Assembly: GCA_002418825.1 (NCBI GenBank)
Contig: DIEW01000067.1
Span: 35,339-53,825 of the forward strand
Length of the DNA: 18,487 bases
Source: Syntrophaceae bacterium UBA5764
GTDB lineage: Bacteria > Desulfobacterota > Syntrophia > Syntrophales > Smithellaceae
Reading direction: 5' to 3'
Within the stretch, counting starts at the first letter, position 1; each line of letters starts with the position of its first letter. Shown piece by piece: positions 5,505 to 13,083 of this stretch. The notes under the pieces are model-generated. The model did not search any database and was not told the DNA's origin. It was given only the letters and a program-made list of their open reading frames with translations. A program made the translations under genes and the position numbers.

Positions 5505-7019
5505 ATGCCCAATAAAATTCTTTTTGCCTGGATAGGCAGAACCGATCTTAAGGCTTCACAAGGTGCTTTAGAAAGTGGACTGGGTCCAATAGGACAGGCT
5601 GCACGCGCACGACGGTTTACTCATGTTGTGCTTATCTCAAATTACAATAAAGAAGAAGAAAATAGGTTTGTTACGTGGCTTAAAGGAATAACATCAGCTG
5701 AGATATTTAAATATCATATGGAATTATCTAGTCCGACAGATTTCAAAGAAATTTATGAAGCAGCGATAAAAGTAATAAGTGATTCAGAGAAAAAAATAGG
5801 GGCAAAAGAATTACATAAAACCTATCATTTAAGCCCAGGAACACCCGCTATGGCAGCGGTTTGGATAATCCTTTCTAAAACAACACATCCTGCCGAGCTT
5901 ATAGAGTCATCTCAGGAAAGGGGAGTAAAAACAATTTCTTTACCTTTTGAAATATCAGCAGATTATGTCCCGGATATATTGAGACCGGCAGATGAAGATT
6001 TATTATCTCTAACACAGGGTCTGCCACCGGAATCTCCTGAATTTGGTATAATTGTCCATCGTTGTAAACAAATGAAACGCCTGATTGCACAGTCTAGAAG
6101 ATTTGCAGTTTACGATGTGCCAGTGCTCATTCAAGGTGAATCTGGCACAGGCAAGGAACTGTTTGCGCGTGCTATTCATACGTCGAGCGCAAGAAAAAAC
6201 AATGTTTTCATAGCTGTTAATTGTGGATCTATTCCACCCGAGCTTGTGGAGTCGGAATTTTTTGGCCATAAAAAAGGATCGTTTACCAGTGCAATTACCG
6301 ATAGAGATGGCTATTTTGCAACTGCTGATGGAGGCACTCTCTTTCTAGACGAAATAGGCGAACTTCCACTGGCCGCGCAAGTTAAACTCTTACGGGCTAT
6401 ACAAGAAGGTAAAATTATTAGGATTGGTGAGAGTAATGCGCGCAATGTAAATGTTAGGATCATTGCCGCAACTAATCGTAATTTAATAGAAGATGTCGCA
6501 GTGGGAAGATTCAGAGAAGATTTACTGCATAGGATAGCGGTTGGTGTCCTTAATCTTCCTCCTTTAAGAGAGCGTCACGGGGATCTCAATCTTATTATTG
6601 ATCATGTTCTTGAAAACATAAACAAAATATTTAATAATAAAAGCGGTTGGCAGCATAAAAAACTTTCTGCGGGCGCAAGAAATCTTATGCACCAGCATAC
6701 ATGGCCGGGAAATATCCGCGAGCTATACAATACGCTGGCCCGCGCCGCGATATTAGTGCCAGGGTTAACAATAGATACCGATGATATTCGCGAAACATTA
6801 TTTCCGATTAGTAAGTCACCAGGGAAGGAAACAAATATACTTAATCGCAATCTAGGCAATGGTTTTAGTTTACCCGAAGTTATTTCAGATGTTGCTAAAC
6901 ATTATTTGGAAAAGGCATTGGAAGAAGCGAAAGGCAATAAGACAAAAATCGCATCGTTGTTAGGTCTGTCGAACTATCAAACAGTAGCCAACTGGCTGAA
7001 AAAATACGGCCTAGAATGA
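5505..7019 (+). CDS. RtcR-like sigma-54 activator with CARF-like sensor domain
   Basis: About 504 residues from ATG 5505. Residue numbers below count from an upstream in-frame GTG at 5472. The N-terminal 170 residues have a Rossmann/CARF look: a first strand KILFAWIG, then HVVLISN, and the loop HLSPGTPAMAAVWIIL, comparable to the GGTK-type loop of CARF domains. E. coli RtcR has the same layout. The AAA+ domain has Walker A GESGTGKE (from 222), a GAFTGA-position loop GSFTSA (269-274), Walker B LFLDE (D293, E294) and the WPGNIREL segment. A Fis-type HTH (NKTKIASLLGLSNYQTVANWL) ends the protein. It should sense a ligand and drive sigma-54 open-complex formation. Divergent sigma-54 promoters flank it, so its targets are probably its neighbours. 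ATG 5505 is preferred because the domain starts there; none of the starts has a good ribosome site. Confidence 0.9.
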   Translation: MPNKILFAWIGRTDLKASQGALESGLGPIGQAARARRFTHVVLISNYNKEEENRFVTWLKGITSAEIFKYHMELSSPTDFKEIYEAAIKVISDSEKKIGAKELHKTYHLSPGTPAMAAVWIILSKTTHPAELIESSQERGVKTISLPFEISADYVPDILRPADEDLLSLTQGLPPESPEFGIIVHRCKQMKRLIAQSRRFAVYDVPVLIQGESGTGKELFARAIHTSSARKNNVFIAVNCGSIPPELVESEFFGHKKGSFTSAITDRDGYFATADGGTLFLDEIGELPLAAQVKLLRAIQEGKIIRIGESNARNVNVRIIAATNRNLIEDVAVGRFREDLLHRIAVGVLNLPPLRERHGDLNLIIDHVLENINKIFNNKSGWQHKKLSAGARNLMHQHTWPGNIRELYNTLARAAILVPGLTIDTDDIRETLFPISKSPGKETNILNRNLGNGFSLPEVISDVAKHYLEKALEEAKGNKTKIASLLGLSNYQTVANWLKKYGLE

Positions 7020-7021
7020 TG

Positions 7022-7038
7022 TTGGCACGATCGCTGCA
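7022..7038 (+). promoter_or_regulatory. Sigma-54 promoter immediately before hsdR
   Basis: TTGGCACGATCGCTGCA matches 11 of 12 positions of TGGCACG-N4-TTGCW; only the first T of the -12 box is changed to C. GG (7024-7025) and GC (7036-7037) are exactly 10 bases apart. It lies in the roughly 40-base gap between the activator stop and hsdR. The predicted start near 7049 leaves almost no leader before hsdR and excludes the GAGGG ribosome site at 7044-7048, which is odd and tempers confidence. Confidence 0.75.
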
Positions 7039-7058
7039 AATACGAGGGCATGAAGATA

Positions 7059-10000
7059 ATGGATTCGATAAATTTTGAAATACTGAGACATCGATGGCCG
7101 GAGCTTGCAACCTTGGGCGGATTTGCCGAACATTATGTTTACAGCGATCCATCCAGCGCACTCATCAAATTGCGCACCTATACCGAACAACTGGTCGAAG
7201 GCATCTATCGGATTCATAGCATTAGTTTACCGTTTCAACGTAATCTCTTCGATCTTCTGGCGGAGGAATCATTCAAGAATACCATTCCGAAGGTCATCCT
7301 TGACAAACTCCACATGATCCGACTGATAGGCAACAAGGCCGCACACGGACAAAAGACGCAAACCGAGATCGCCAAAAACTGCTTAAAGGAAGCGTGGAAC
7401 ATTGGCCGATGGTATTTTCTAACTTATGGCGAAGGAAGGTTGGAAGAATGTCCAGAGTTTCAGGAACCATCCGTTGAGGACACCAAGGCCAAGATCAAAA
7501 AAGAAAAGAAAGCCGCGCTTGAACAAATAGTCCTTCAGGAAGCGCAGCTCCAGGAACTTCTCGAACAGGTGGAAACACTGCGTGCAAAGGCAAAGGCCGC
7601 AGAAAGAACCGAGGCCGAACGTCTGGCCTTTCAAACCGCCGGCCAGAAGGCAGCCGATACCCTCAAATTTGACGAGGCGGCAACCAGAAAATGGCTTATT
7701 GATAAACAACTGGTGGAAATGGGCTGGGATGTCGATCCCAACGGTGGCAATACCGCACAAGTTACGCAAGAGGAAGATGTCCCCGATCAGCCCACGGAAT
7801 CAACATTCGGCAGAGCTGATTATGTCCTCTGGGATGATTCAGGCAAACCCATTGGTGTGGTTGAAGCTAAAAAAACAGCCGTCAATGCCGAGCAGGGACG
7901 CACCCAGGCCAAAATCTATGCAGACGGATTAGAAAAAAAGCATGGGCAGCGCCCGGTCATTTTCTATACAAACGGCTACGATATTTTCATTTGGGATGAT
8001 GCACAGGACTATCCGCCGCGACAGATTTTCGGGTTTTATTCCAAAGACAGCCTTGAATATCTGATCCAGCAGCGCCGGAATAAAAAACCGCTGGGAACCA
8101 TGAAGCCCAAAGAGGAAATCATTGGCGAGCGGCTGTATCAAATCGAAGCCATCCAAAGGGTTTGCGAGCATTTTTCAAAAAAACACCGCAAGGCGCTCAT
8201 TGTCCAGGCCACCGGCACGGGCAAAACAAGAGTGGCCGTTGCCCTCACGGAACTGCTTTCCCGGGCCAACTGGGCCGTTCGTGTTCTTTTCCTTTGCGAC
8301 CGTCTCGAACTCAGGAAACAGGCGAAAAATGTATTCAGCAATCCCCAGTTTATGAACGAGCCCTGGACCTATGTCAACGCGAAGACAGCCAAGGATCGAA
8401 ACAAGCGGATATACCTGGCCACCTATCCGGCCATGACCAAGATATATCAGACATTTGATCCCGGCTTTTTTGACCTGATCATTGCCGACGAATCTCATCG
8501 TTCCATCTATAATCGATATGGCGACCTCTTTCGATGGTTTGATTGCCTGCATGTTGGGCTGACCGCCACGCCGGTGGAAAAAATCCATCGCAACACTTTT
8601 AAACTGTTCGGCTGTCCGATACAGCATCCGACAGCTTACTACTCTCTGGAGAAGGCAGTTGAAGAGAAATATCTCGTCCCTTATGAGGTTTACACGCATA
8701 CCACGGAATTTCTGCGGGAAGGCATCAAATATGCGCAGTTGAGCGATGCGCAAAAAGAAGAGCTGGAAGATGCTGACGAACAGCCGGAACTTTTTCAATA
8801 CGACTCCCAGGAGCTGGACAAGAAAATATTCAATCGCGACACCAACCGGGCAATCATCCGCAACCTGATGGAAAATGGCATCCGGGATGCAGCCGGTCAA
8901 TTGCCGGGCAAGACAATTATCTTTGCCCGCAACCATAACCACGCGCTGCTTCTGGCATCCGTCTTTGATGAACTCTATCCCCAGTATGGCGGCAAGTTCT
9001 GCAAGGTCATCGATAATTACGACACACGCGCCGAACAGCTCATCGATGATTTTAAACAAACCGATAACCCGCTCACCATTGCCGTATCCGTGGACATGCT
9101 GGACACAGGCATCGATGTGCCGGAAATTGTGAATCTGGTCTTTGCCAAACCCGTTTTTTCCTGGGTCAAATTCTGGCAGATGATTGGCCGCGGCACCAGG
9201 CTTTGTGAAAACCTTTTCGGGCCGGGAAAGCATAAAACAAAATTTCGCATATTTGACCACTGGGGCAACTTTGAACGATTTGAAGTGCCGCAGCCGGAAG
9301 CGGATAAAGCGCCATCCAAATCAATCCTCCAGCAGCTTTTTGAAGCCCGCCTGAACCTTGCGGAAACGGCTCTGGGAAAAGCGGAAGCGGCGATTCTGCG
9401 AGAAGTCGTCAAGCTGATTCGCGCCGATATCAATGACCTGCCGGATAAATCCATCGCCGTTAAGGAGAAATGGAAGGAAAAGAGTTCTGTTCTGGTTCAA
9501 GGTGTTCTGGAACAGTTTGCGCCGTCCACCGTCCTTTGTTTGCGCCAGGACATTGCCCCGCTCATGCAATGGGTCAATATCCGTGATCACGCCGATGCCT
9601 ATTATTTTGACCTGCTGGTCGCCAATGCCCAACTGGAATGGCTGCGTCAGTCGGGCCGCTTCGCCGATTATCAGGATAAAATCCAGGACCGGGTTAATCA
9701 ACTCATCATGCACCTGAACCCCGTTATGGCCAAGGCCGAAACCATCAAAAAGGTTAAAGGCAATGATTTCTGGCGTAATGCCGATTACCAGTCGCTTGAA
9801 GACATGCGTCTCGAATTGCGCGGTATTATGCATCACAAACAGAAAGTCACTATAGATCCCGTTCCCCCCAAAACCATCGACGTAACCGACGGTGGCGTGG
9901 TCCTGAAACGGCACGCCGCCAATCTGAAATCGGTGGACATGCAGCTTTACCGCCAGATGGTGGAAGAAACACTTGAAAAACTTTTTGACACAAGCCCGGT

Positions 10001-10424
10001 GCTCCAGAAAATCCGCCGGGCGGAACCGGTGACCCAAAGAGATATTGAAGCCCTGATTTCACTGGTCCTGACGCAAAATCCGGATGTGAATCTGGAAACG
10101 CTCAAAGAGTTTTACCCCGACGCTGTTCTACCATTGGATTTTATCATCCGCACCATTGTGGGGATGGAACCGGAAGCCGTGGAAAAGCGCTTTGCCGCCT
10201 TTGCCCAGAAATTCGCGGATAATTCCAGGCAGACCCATTTTTTGCGCCTGCTTAAGAACCATATCCGCAAATATGGCGCCATCAACATGGAAAAACTCTA
10301 TGAGCCACCTTTTACCGGCATCGACAGCAACGGTTTGGATGGTGTCTTTGATGACGACCGCCAGATCAACGAATTAGTTCGTATTATTGAAACCTTTCAA
10401 CCTCAAACAGGAGCACAGGCATAA
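7059..10424 (+). CDS. hsdR: Type I restriction endonuclease, R subunit (HsdR)
   Basis: About 1121 residues, normal for the EcoEI-like HsdR branch. An N-terminal DUF4145-like helical domain (about 10-105) is followed by a short coiled coil (about 135-190). The PD-(D/E)xK nuclease motif is D254...E269-A-K271, in RADYVLWDDSGKPIGVVEAKK. The SF2 translocase has Walker A ATGTGKT (384-390) and DESH (477-480), then LTATP and, in the second RecA domain, a QMIGRGTRL motif VI. The C-terminal region matches the EcoEI R C-terminal domain. With HsdM and HsdS it translocates DNA and cleaves unmethylated targets. ATG 7059 is preferred over ATG 7050 because GAGGG (7044-7048) is 10 bases from the former and only 1 from the latter. 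Its G/C-rich codon use contrasts with the AT-rich genes on either side. Confidence 0.95.
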   Translation: MDSINFEILRHRWPELATLGGFAEHYVYSDPSSALIKLRTYTEQLVEGIYRIHSISLPFQRNLFDLLAEESFKNTIPKVILDKLHMIRLIGNKAAHGQKTQTEIAKNCLKEAWNIGRWYFLTYGEGRLEECPEFQEPSVEDTKAKIKKEKKAALEQIVLQEAQLQELLEQVETLRAKAKAAERTEAERLAFQTAGQKAADTLKFDEAATRKWLIDKQLVEMGWDVDPNGGNTAQVTQEEDVPDQPTESTFGRADYVLWDDSGKPIGVVEAKKTAVNAEQGRTQAKIYADGLEKKHGQRPVIFYTNGYDIFIWDDAQDYPPRQIFGFYSKDSLEYLIQQRRNKKPLGTMKPKEEIIGERLYQIEAIQRVCEHFSKKHRKALIVQATGTGKTRVAVALTELLSRANWAVRVLFLCDRLELRKQAKNVFSNPQFMNEPWTYVNAKTAKDRNKRIYLATYPAMTKIYQTFDPGFFDLIIADESHRSIYNRYGDLFRWFDCLHVGLTATPVEKIHRNTFKLFGCPIQHPTAYYSLEKAVEEKYLVPYEVYTHTTEFLREGIKYAQLSDAQKEELEDADEQPELFQYDSQELDKKIFNRDTNRAIIRNLMENGIRDAAGQLPGKTIIFARNHNHALLLASVFDELYPQYGGKFCKVIDNYDTRAEQLIDDFKQTDNPLTIAVSVDMLDTGIDVPEIVNLVFAKPVFSWVKFWQMIGRGTRLCENLFGPGKHKTKFRIFDHWGNFERFEVPQPEADKAPSKSILQQLFEARLNLAETALGKAEAAILREVVKLIRADINDLPDKSIAVKEKWKEKSSVLVQGVLEQFAPSTVLCLRQDIAPLMQWVNIRDHADAYYFDLLVANAQLEWLRQSGRFADYQDKIQDRVNQLIMHLNPVMAKAETIKKVKGNDFWRNADYQSLEDMRLELRGIMHHKQKVTIDPVPPKTIDVTDGGVVLKRHAANLKSVDMQLYRQMVEETLEKLFDTSPVLQKIRRAEPVTQRDIEALISLVLTQNPDVNLETLKEFYPDAVLPLDFIIRTIVGMEPEAVEKRFAAFAQKFADNSRQTHFLRLLKNHIRKYGAINMEKLYEPPFTGIDSNGLDGVFDDDRQINELVRIIETFQPQTGAQA

Positions 10425-10426
10425 TT

Positions 10427-11992
10427 ATGTTAAACAGTCAGTTAAAAAGCGATATCGACAAATTATGGGATGATTTCTGGGGCGGCGGCATCACCAATCC
10501 GCTCAGTGTTATCGAACAGATTTCTTTCCTGATGTTTGCCCGTCTTTTGGATATTCGGGAAAGCCGGGAAGAAAAAAAGGTTGCCCGAACCGGCGGCGAG
10601 TTTCGCCGGATATTTTCGGATAAACCCATCGCGGACGAGATTCGCCGAAAACAGCTTGCCGATCTCGTCAAAACAGAACAGGACCTGCGCTGGTCGAACT
10701 TTAAGAATTTAAACGGCCCCGATATGGTCCGTGTTGTTCGCGACGGCGTCTTCCCGCATTTTCAAAATGCGGCCATTGATGGCACAAAATTTGGCGAATA
10801 CATGAAAGACGCCCAGCTTCTTATTCAGAAACCAACCTTACTGGTGGGCGCAGTCCTGACCATTGATAAATTGCCTCTCACGGCGGGTGATACCAAAGGC
10901 GATCTCTATGAATACATGCTGAGCAAGCTGACCACGGCGGGCATTGCCGGACAATTCCGCACACCGCGTCACATCATTACCAAGATGGTGGAAATGCTTG
11001 ATCCGAAGCCGTATGAGGTATGCGGCGACCCGTCTTGCGGCACAGCCGGCTTTCTCGTGGAGATGATGCATTACCTGATGAAAAAATACACCTCGCCGGA
11101 CATGGTTTACGAAGATGAATTTGGCGAACTGGTCTATCCCGGTGATAAGCTGACGCCCGAAGAACGCGCACATATTCAGACGAATATGTTTTACGGTTTC
11201 GATTTCGATGTCACCATGCTGCGCATTGCGGCCATGAACATGCTGCTGCACAACATTGATGCCCCGAATATCCATTACATGGATACCCTGTCGAACCGTT
11301 TTCCGGAAAAATTCAAGGCACAGTCCGAGGAATTCTTCGATGTTATCGAGGCCAATCCACCCTTTAAGGGTAGCCTGGATTATGAAGATGTCCATCCATC
11401 ACTTTTGAAGAAGGTCAAAACCAAAAAGACGGAGCTCCTCTTTGTGACGCTGATCCTGAAGATGCTCAAACCCGGTGGCCGCTCGGCGGTTATCGTTCCG
11501 GACGGTGTGCTCTTTGGTTCCTCCAAGGCTCATCTGGCGTTGCGGCAGATGCTGGTGGACCATAACCAGCTCGAAGCCGTCATTTCACTACCCTCTGGTG
11601 TTTTCAAACCTTATGCCGGGGTGTCCACGGGTATCATTGTTTTCAAAAAAGGCGGCCGGACCGATGACGTCTTTTTCTATGATGTTCAGGCTGATGGCTT
11701 TTCCCTGGATGACAGACGTGATCCGCAGCCCGATAAAGATGACCTGCCCGATATGCTGGAGCGCTGGCGCAATCGCGATCCGAAAAAGGACACGGACCGG
11801 ACGCAAAAGCACTTCTGTGTCAGCGCAGACCAGATTCGGGAGAATAAGTATGACCTCTCCATCAATCGTTACAAAGAAACGGTTTATCAGGAAGAGCAGT
11901 ATGAGCCGCCCAAGGTGATACTAGATCAGATGATAGCGCTGGAGAAGGAAATCATGGCGGATATGGAAGAGTTGAAGGGGCTGTTGGGATGA
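10427..11992 (+). CDS. hsdM: Type I restriction-modification methyltransferase (HsdM)
   Basis: A 521-residue N6-adenine DNA methyltransferase. The N-terminal HsdM_N-like helical domain (about 5-150) precedes the catalytic domain with SAM-binding motif I DPSCGTAGF (201-209) and the catalytic NPPF (310-313). Motifs such as FYGFDFDVTMLRIAAMNM and KPGGRSAVIVPDGVLFG are standard for the family, and length is typical. It begins 2 bases after the hsdR stop with AGGAG 13 bases upstream, and overlaps hsdS by 4 bases (ATGA), so the three subunits are co-expressed. It modifies the host recognition site chosen by HsdS and is also needed for restriction. Confidence 0.96.
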   Translation: MLNSQLKSDIDKLWDDFWGGGITNPLSVIEQISFLMFARLLDIRESREEKKVARTGGEFRRIFSDKPIADEIRRKQLADLVKTEQDLRWSNFKNLNGPDMVRVVRDGVFPHFQNAAIDGTKFGEYMKDAQLLIQKPTLLVGAVLTIDKLPLTAGDTKGDLYEYMLSKLTTAGIAGQFRTPRHIITKMVEMLDPKPYEVCGDPSCGTAGFLVEMMHYLMKKYTSPDMVYEDEFGELVYPGDKLTPEERAHIQTNMFYGFDFDVTMLRIAAMNMLLHNIDAPNIHYMDTLSNRFPEKFKAQSEEFFDVIEANPPFKGSLDYEDVHPSLLKKVKTKKTELLFVTLILKMLKPGGRSAVIVPDGVLFGSSKAHLALRQMLVDHNQLEAVISLPSGVFKPYAGVSTGIIVFKKGGRTDDVFFYDVQADGFSLDDRRDPQPDKDDLPDMLERWRNRDPKKDTDRTQKHFCVSADQIRENKYDLSINRYKETVYQEEQYEPPKVILDQMIALEKEIMADMEELKGLLG

Positions 11993-13083
11993 AACATAAT
12001 TGGGTTAAATATCACCTTAATGCGTTGTGTAATCCAAAACAGTGGCCTACCATATCTGCTAGAGATTTACTAAATGAAGGTTATCCGGTTTATGGTGCCA
12101 ATGGCCTAATTGGTTATTACAGTGACTATAATCATGAAGATGAAACTATATTGATAACTTGTCGTGGGGCAACATGTGGCACTATCAACATTTCTGCCCC
12201 AAGGTCTTATATTACAGGCAATGCCATGTGCCTTGATGGTTTGGATAAAAGGAAATGCGACATTAGATTTATTTATTATGCACTTATCCGACGCGGCTTG
12301 AATGATGTAATAACAGGATCAGCGCAGCCTCAAATAACACGTCAAAGTTTAGATAATGTTACTATTTCCCTGCCGCCACTTGAAGAGCAGAAGCGCATTG
12401 CGGTGATTCTGGACAAGGCCGATGCCATCCGCTGGAAACGGCAGCAAGCCATCAAACACGCCGACGACTTCCTCCGCGCCACCTTCCTCGACATGTTCGG
12501 CGACCCGATAACTAATCCCAAGGGATGGCCAGTCCTTCCTCTGGAAAAAGTTGGCAAGGTATCAACTGGCACAACTCCGTCTTCCGAAAAGGCTGGCATG
12601 TTTGGTGGAAATATTCCTTTTATTACACCCGGGGATTTAGAAAACGGTGACGAAGAAATCAAAAGATTTGTAACAGAAGAAGGGAGCCGAAATTCCAGAA
12701 TAGTTCGCAAAGGTTCGACTCTTGTGTGTTGCATTGGCGCAACGATAGGAAAGATAGGAATAGCACAAGAACGTTCTGCTTTTAACCAGCAAATTAATGC
12801 TATTGAGTGGTATGAGACAGTTAATGATTTATTTGGTTTTGGTGCTATGAGTTTCTTAAGGGAATTAGTAATTGAAAGAGCAATCAAAACCACATTGCCA
12901 ATTCTTAAGAAATCTGAATTTGAAAAAATAAATATACCTGTGCCACCACCAGCAATTCAGGCGAAGTATGCTAAAATATTTCAGTATAATTCGATAATTA
13001 AAGAAAAAAGGAAAAGTTTGAATAATTACTCAAACATTCTTTTTAATTCGCTTACCCAACGCGCCTTTCGAGGAGAACTATAA
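11989..13083 (+). CDS. hsdS: Type I specificity subunit (HsdS)
   Basis: A 364-residue protein with two target-recognition domains. TRD1 is about 1-125 (WPTISARDLL, YPVYGANGLIGYYSDY, ILITCRGATCGTI). The central conserved helix is about 126-175 (LPPLEEQKRIAVILDKADAIRWKRQQAI). TRD2 is about 176-320 (GWPVLPLEKVGKVSTGTTPSSEKAGMFGG). A C-terminal helix ends LTQRAFRGEL. It determines the bipartite DNA sequence recognised by the complex; the actual site cannot be read from sequence. The protein is shorter than many HsdS of about 400-450 residues but complete. The two TRDs are visibly AT-rich while the central helix region (12370-12520) is GC-rich like hsdM, a mosaic pattern expected from TRD exchange. 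Confidence 0.94.
   Translation: MKHNWVKYHLNALCNPKQWPTISARDLLNEGYPVYGANGLIGYYSDYNHEDETILITCRGATCGTINISAPRSYITGNAMCLDGLDKRKCDIRFIYYALIRRGLNDVITGSAQPQITRQSLDNVTISLPPLEEQKRIAVILDKADAIRWKRQQAIKHADDFLRATFLDMFGDPITNPKGWPVLPLEKVGKVSTGTTPSSEKAGMFGGNIPFITPGDLENGDEEIKRFVTEEGSRNSRIVRKGSTLVCCIGATIGKIGIAQERSAFNQQINAIEWYETVNDLFGFGAMSFLRELVIERAIKTTLPILKKSEFEKINIPVPPPAIQAKYAKIFQYNSIIKEKRKSLNNYSNILFNSLTQRAFRGEL

Noticed and set aside
5472..7019. A CRISPR-Cas locus suggested by the CARF-like domain
   Set aside because: I saw no cas gene and no regularly spaced repeat array; the domain is attached to a sigma-54 activator as in RtcR.
7050..7058. ATG 7050 as the hsdR start
   Set aside because: The GAGGG ribosome site would be only one base away; ATG 7059 has good spacing and loses only three residues.
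8175..9260. A 361-codon minus-strand reading frame opposite hsdR
   Set aside because: It is the antisense shadow of a GC-rich, strongly conserved HsdR region; its protein has no recognisable domain.
9321..10037. A 238-codon minus-strand reading frame opposite the hsdR C-terminal part
   Set aside because: Antisense shadow; no ribosome site or domain, and the plus strand is clearly HsdR.
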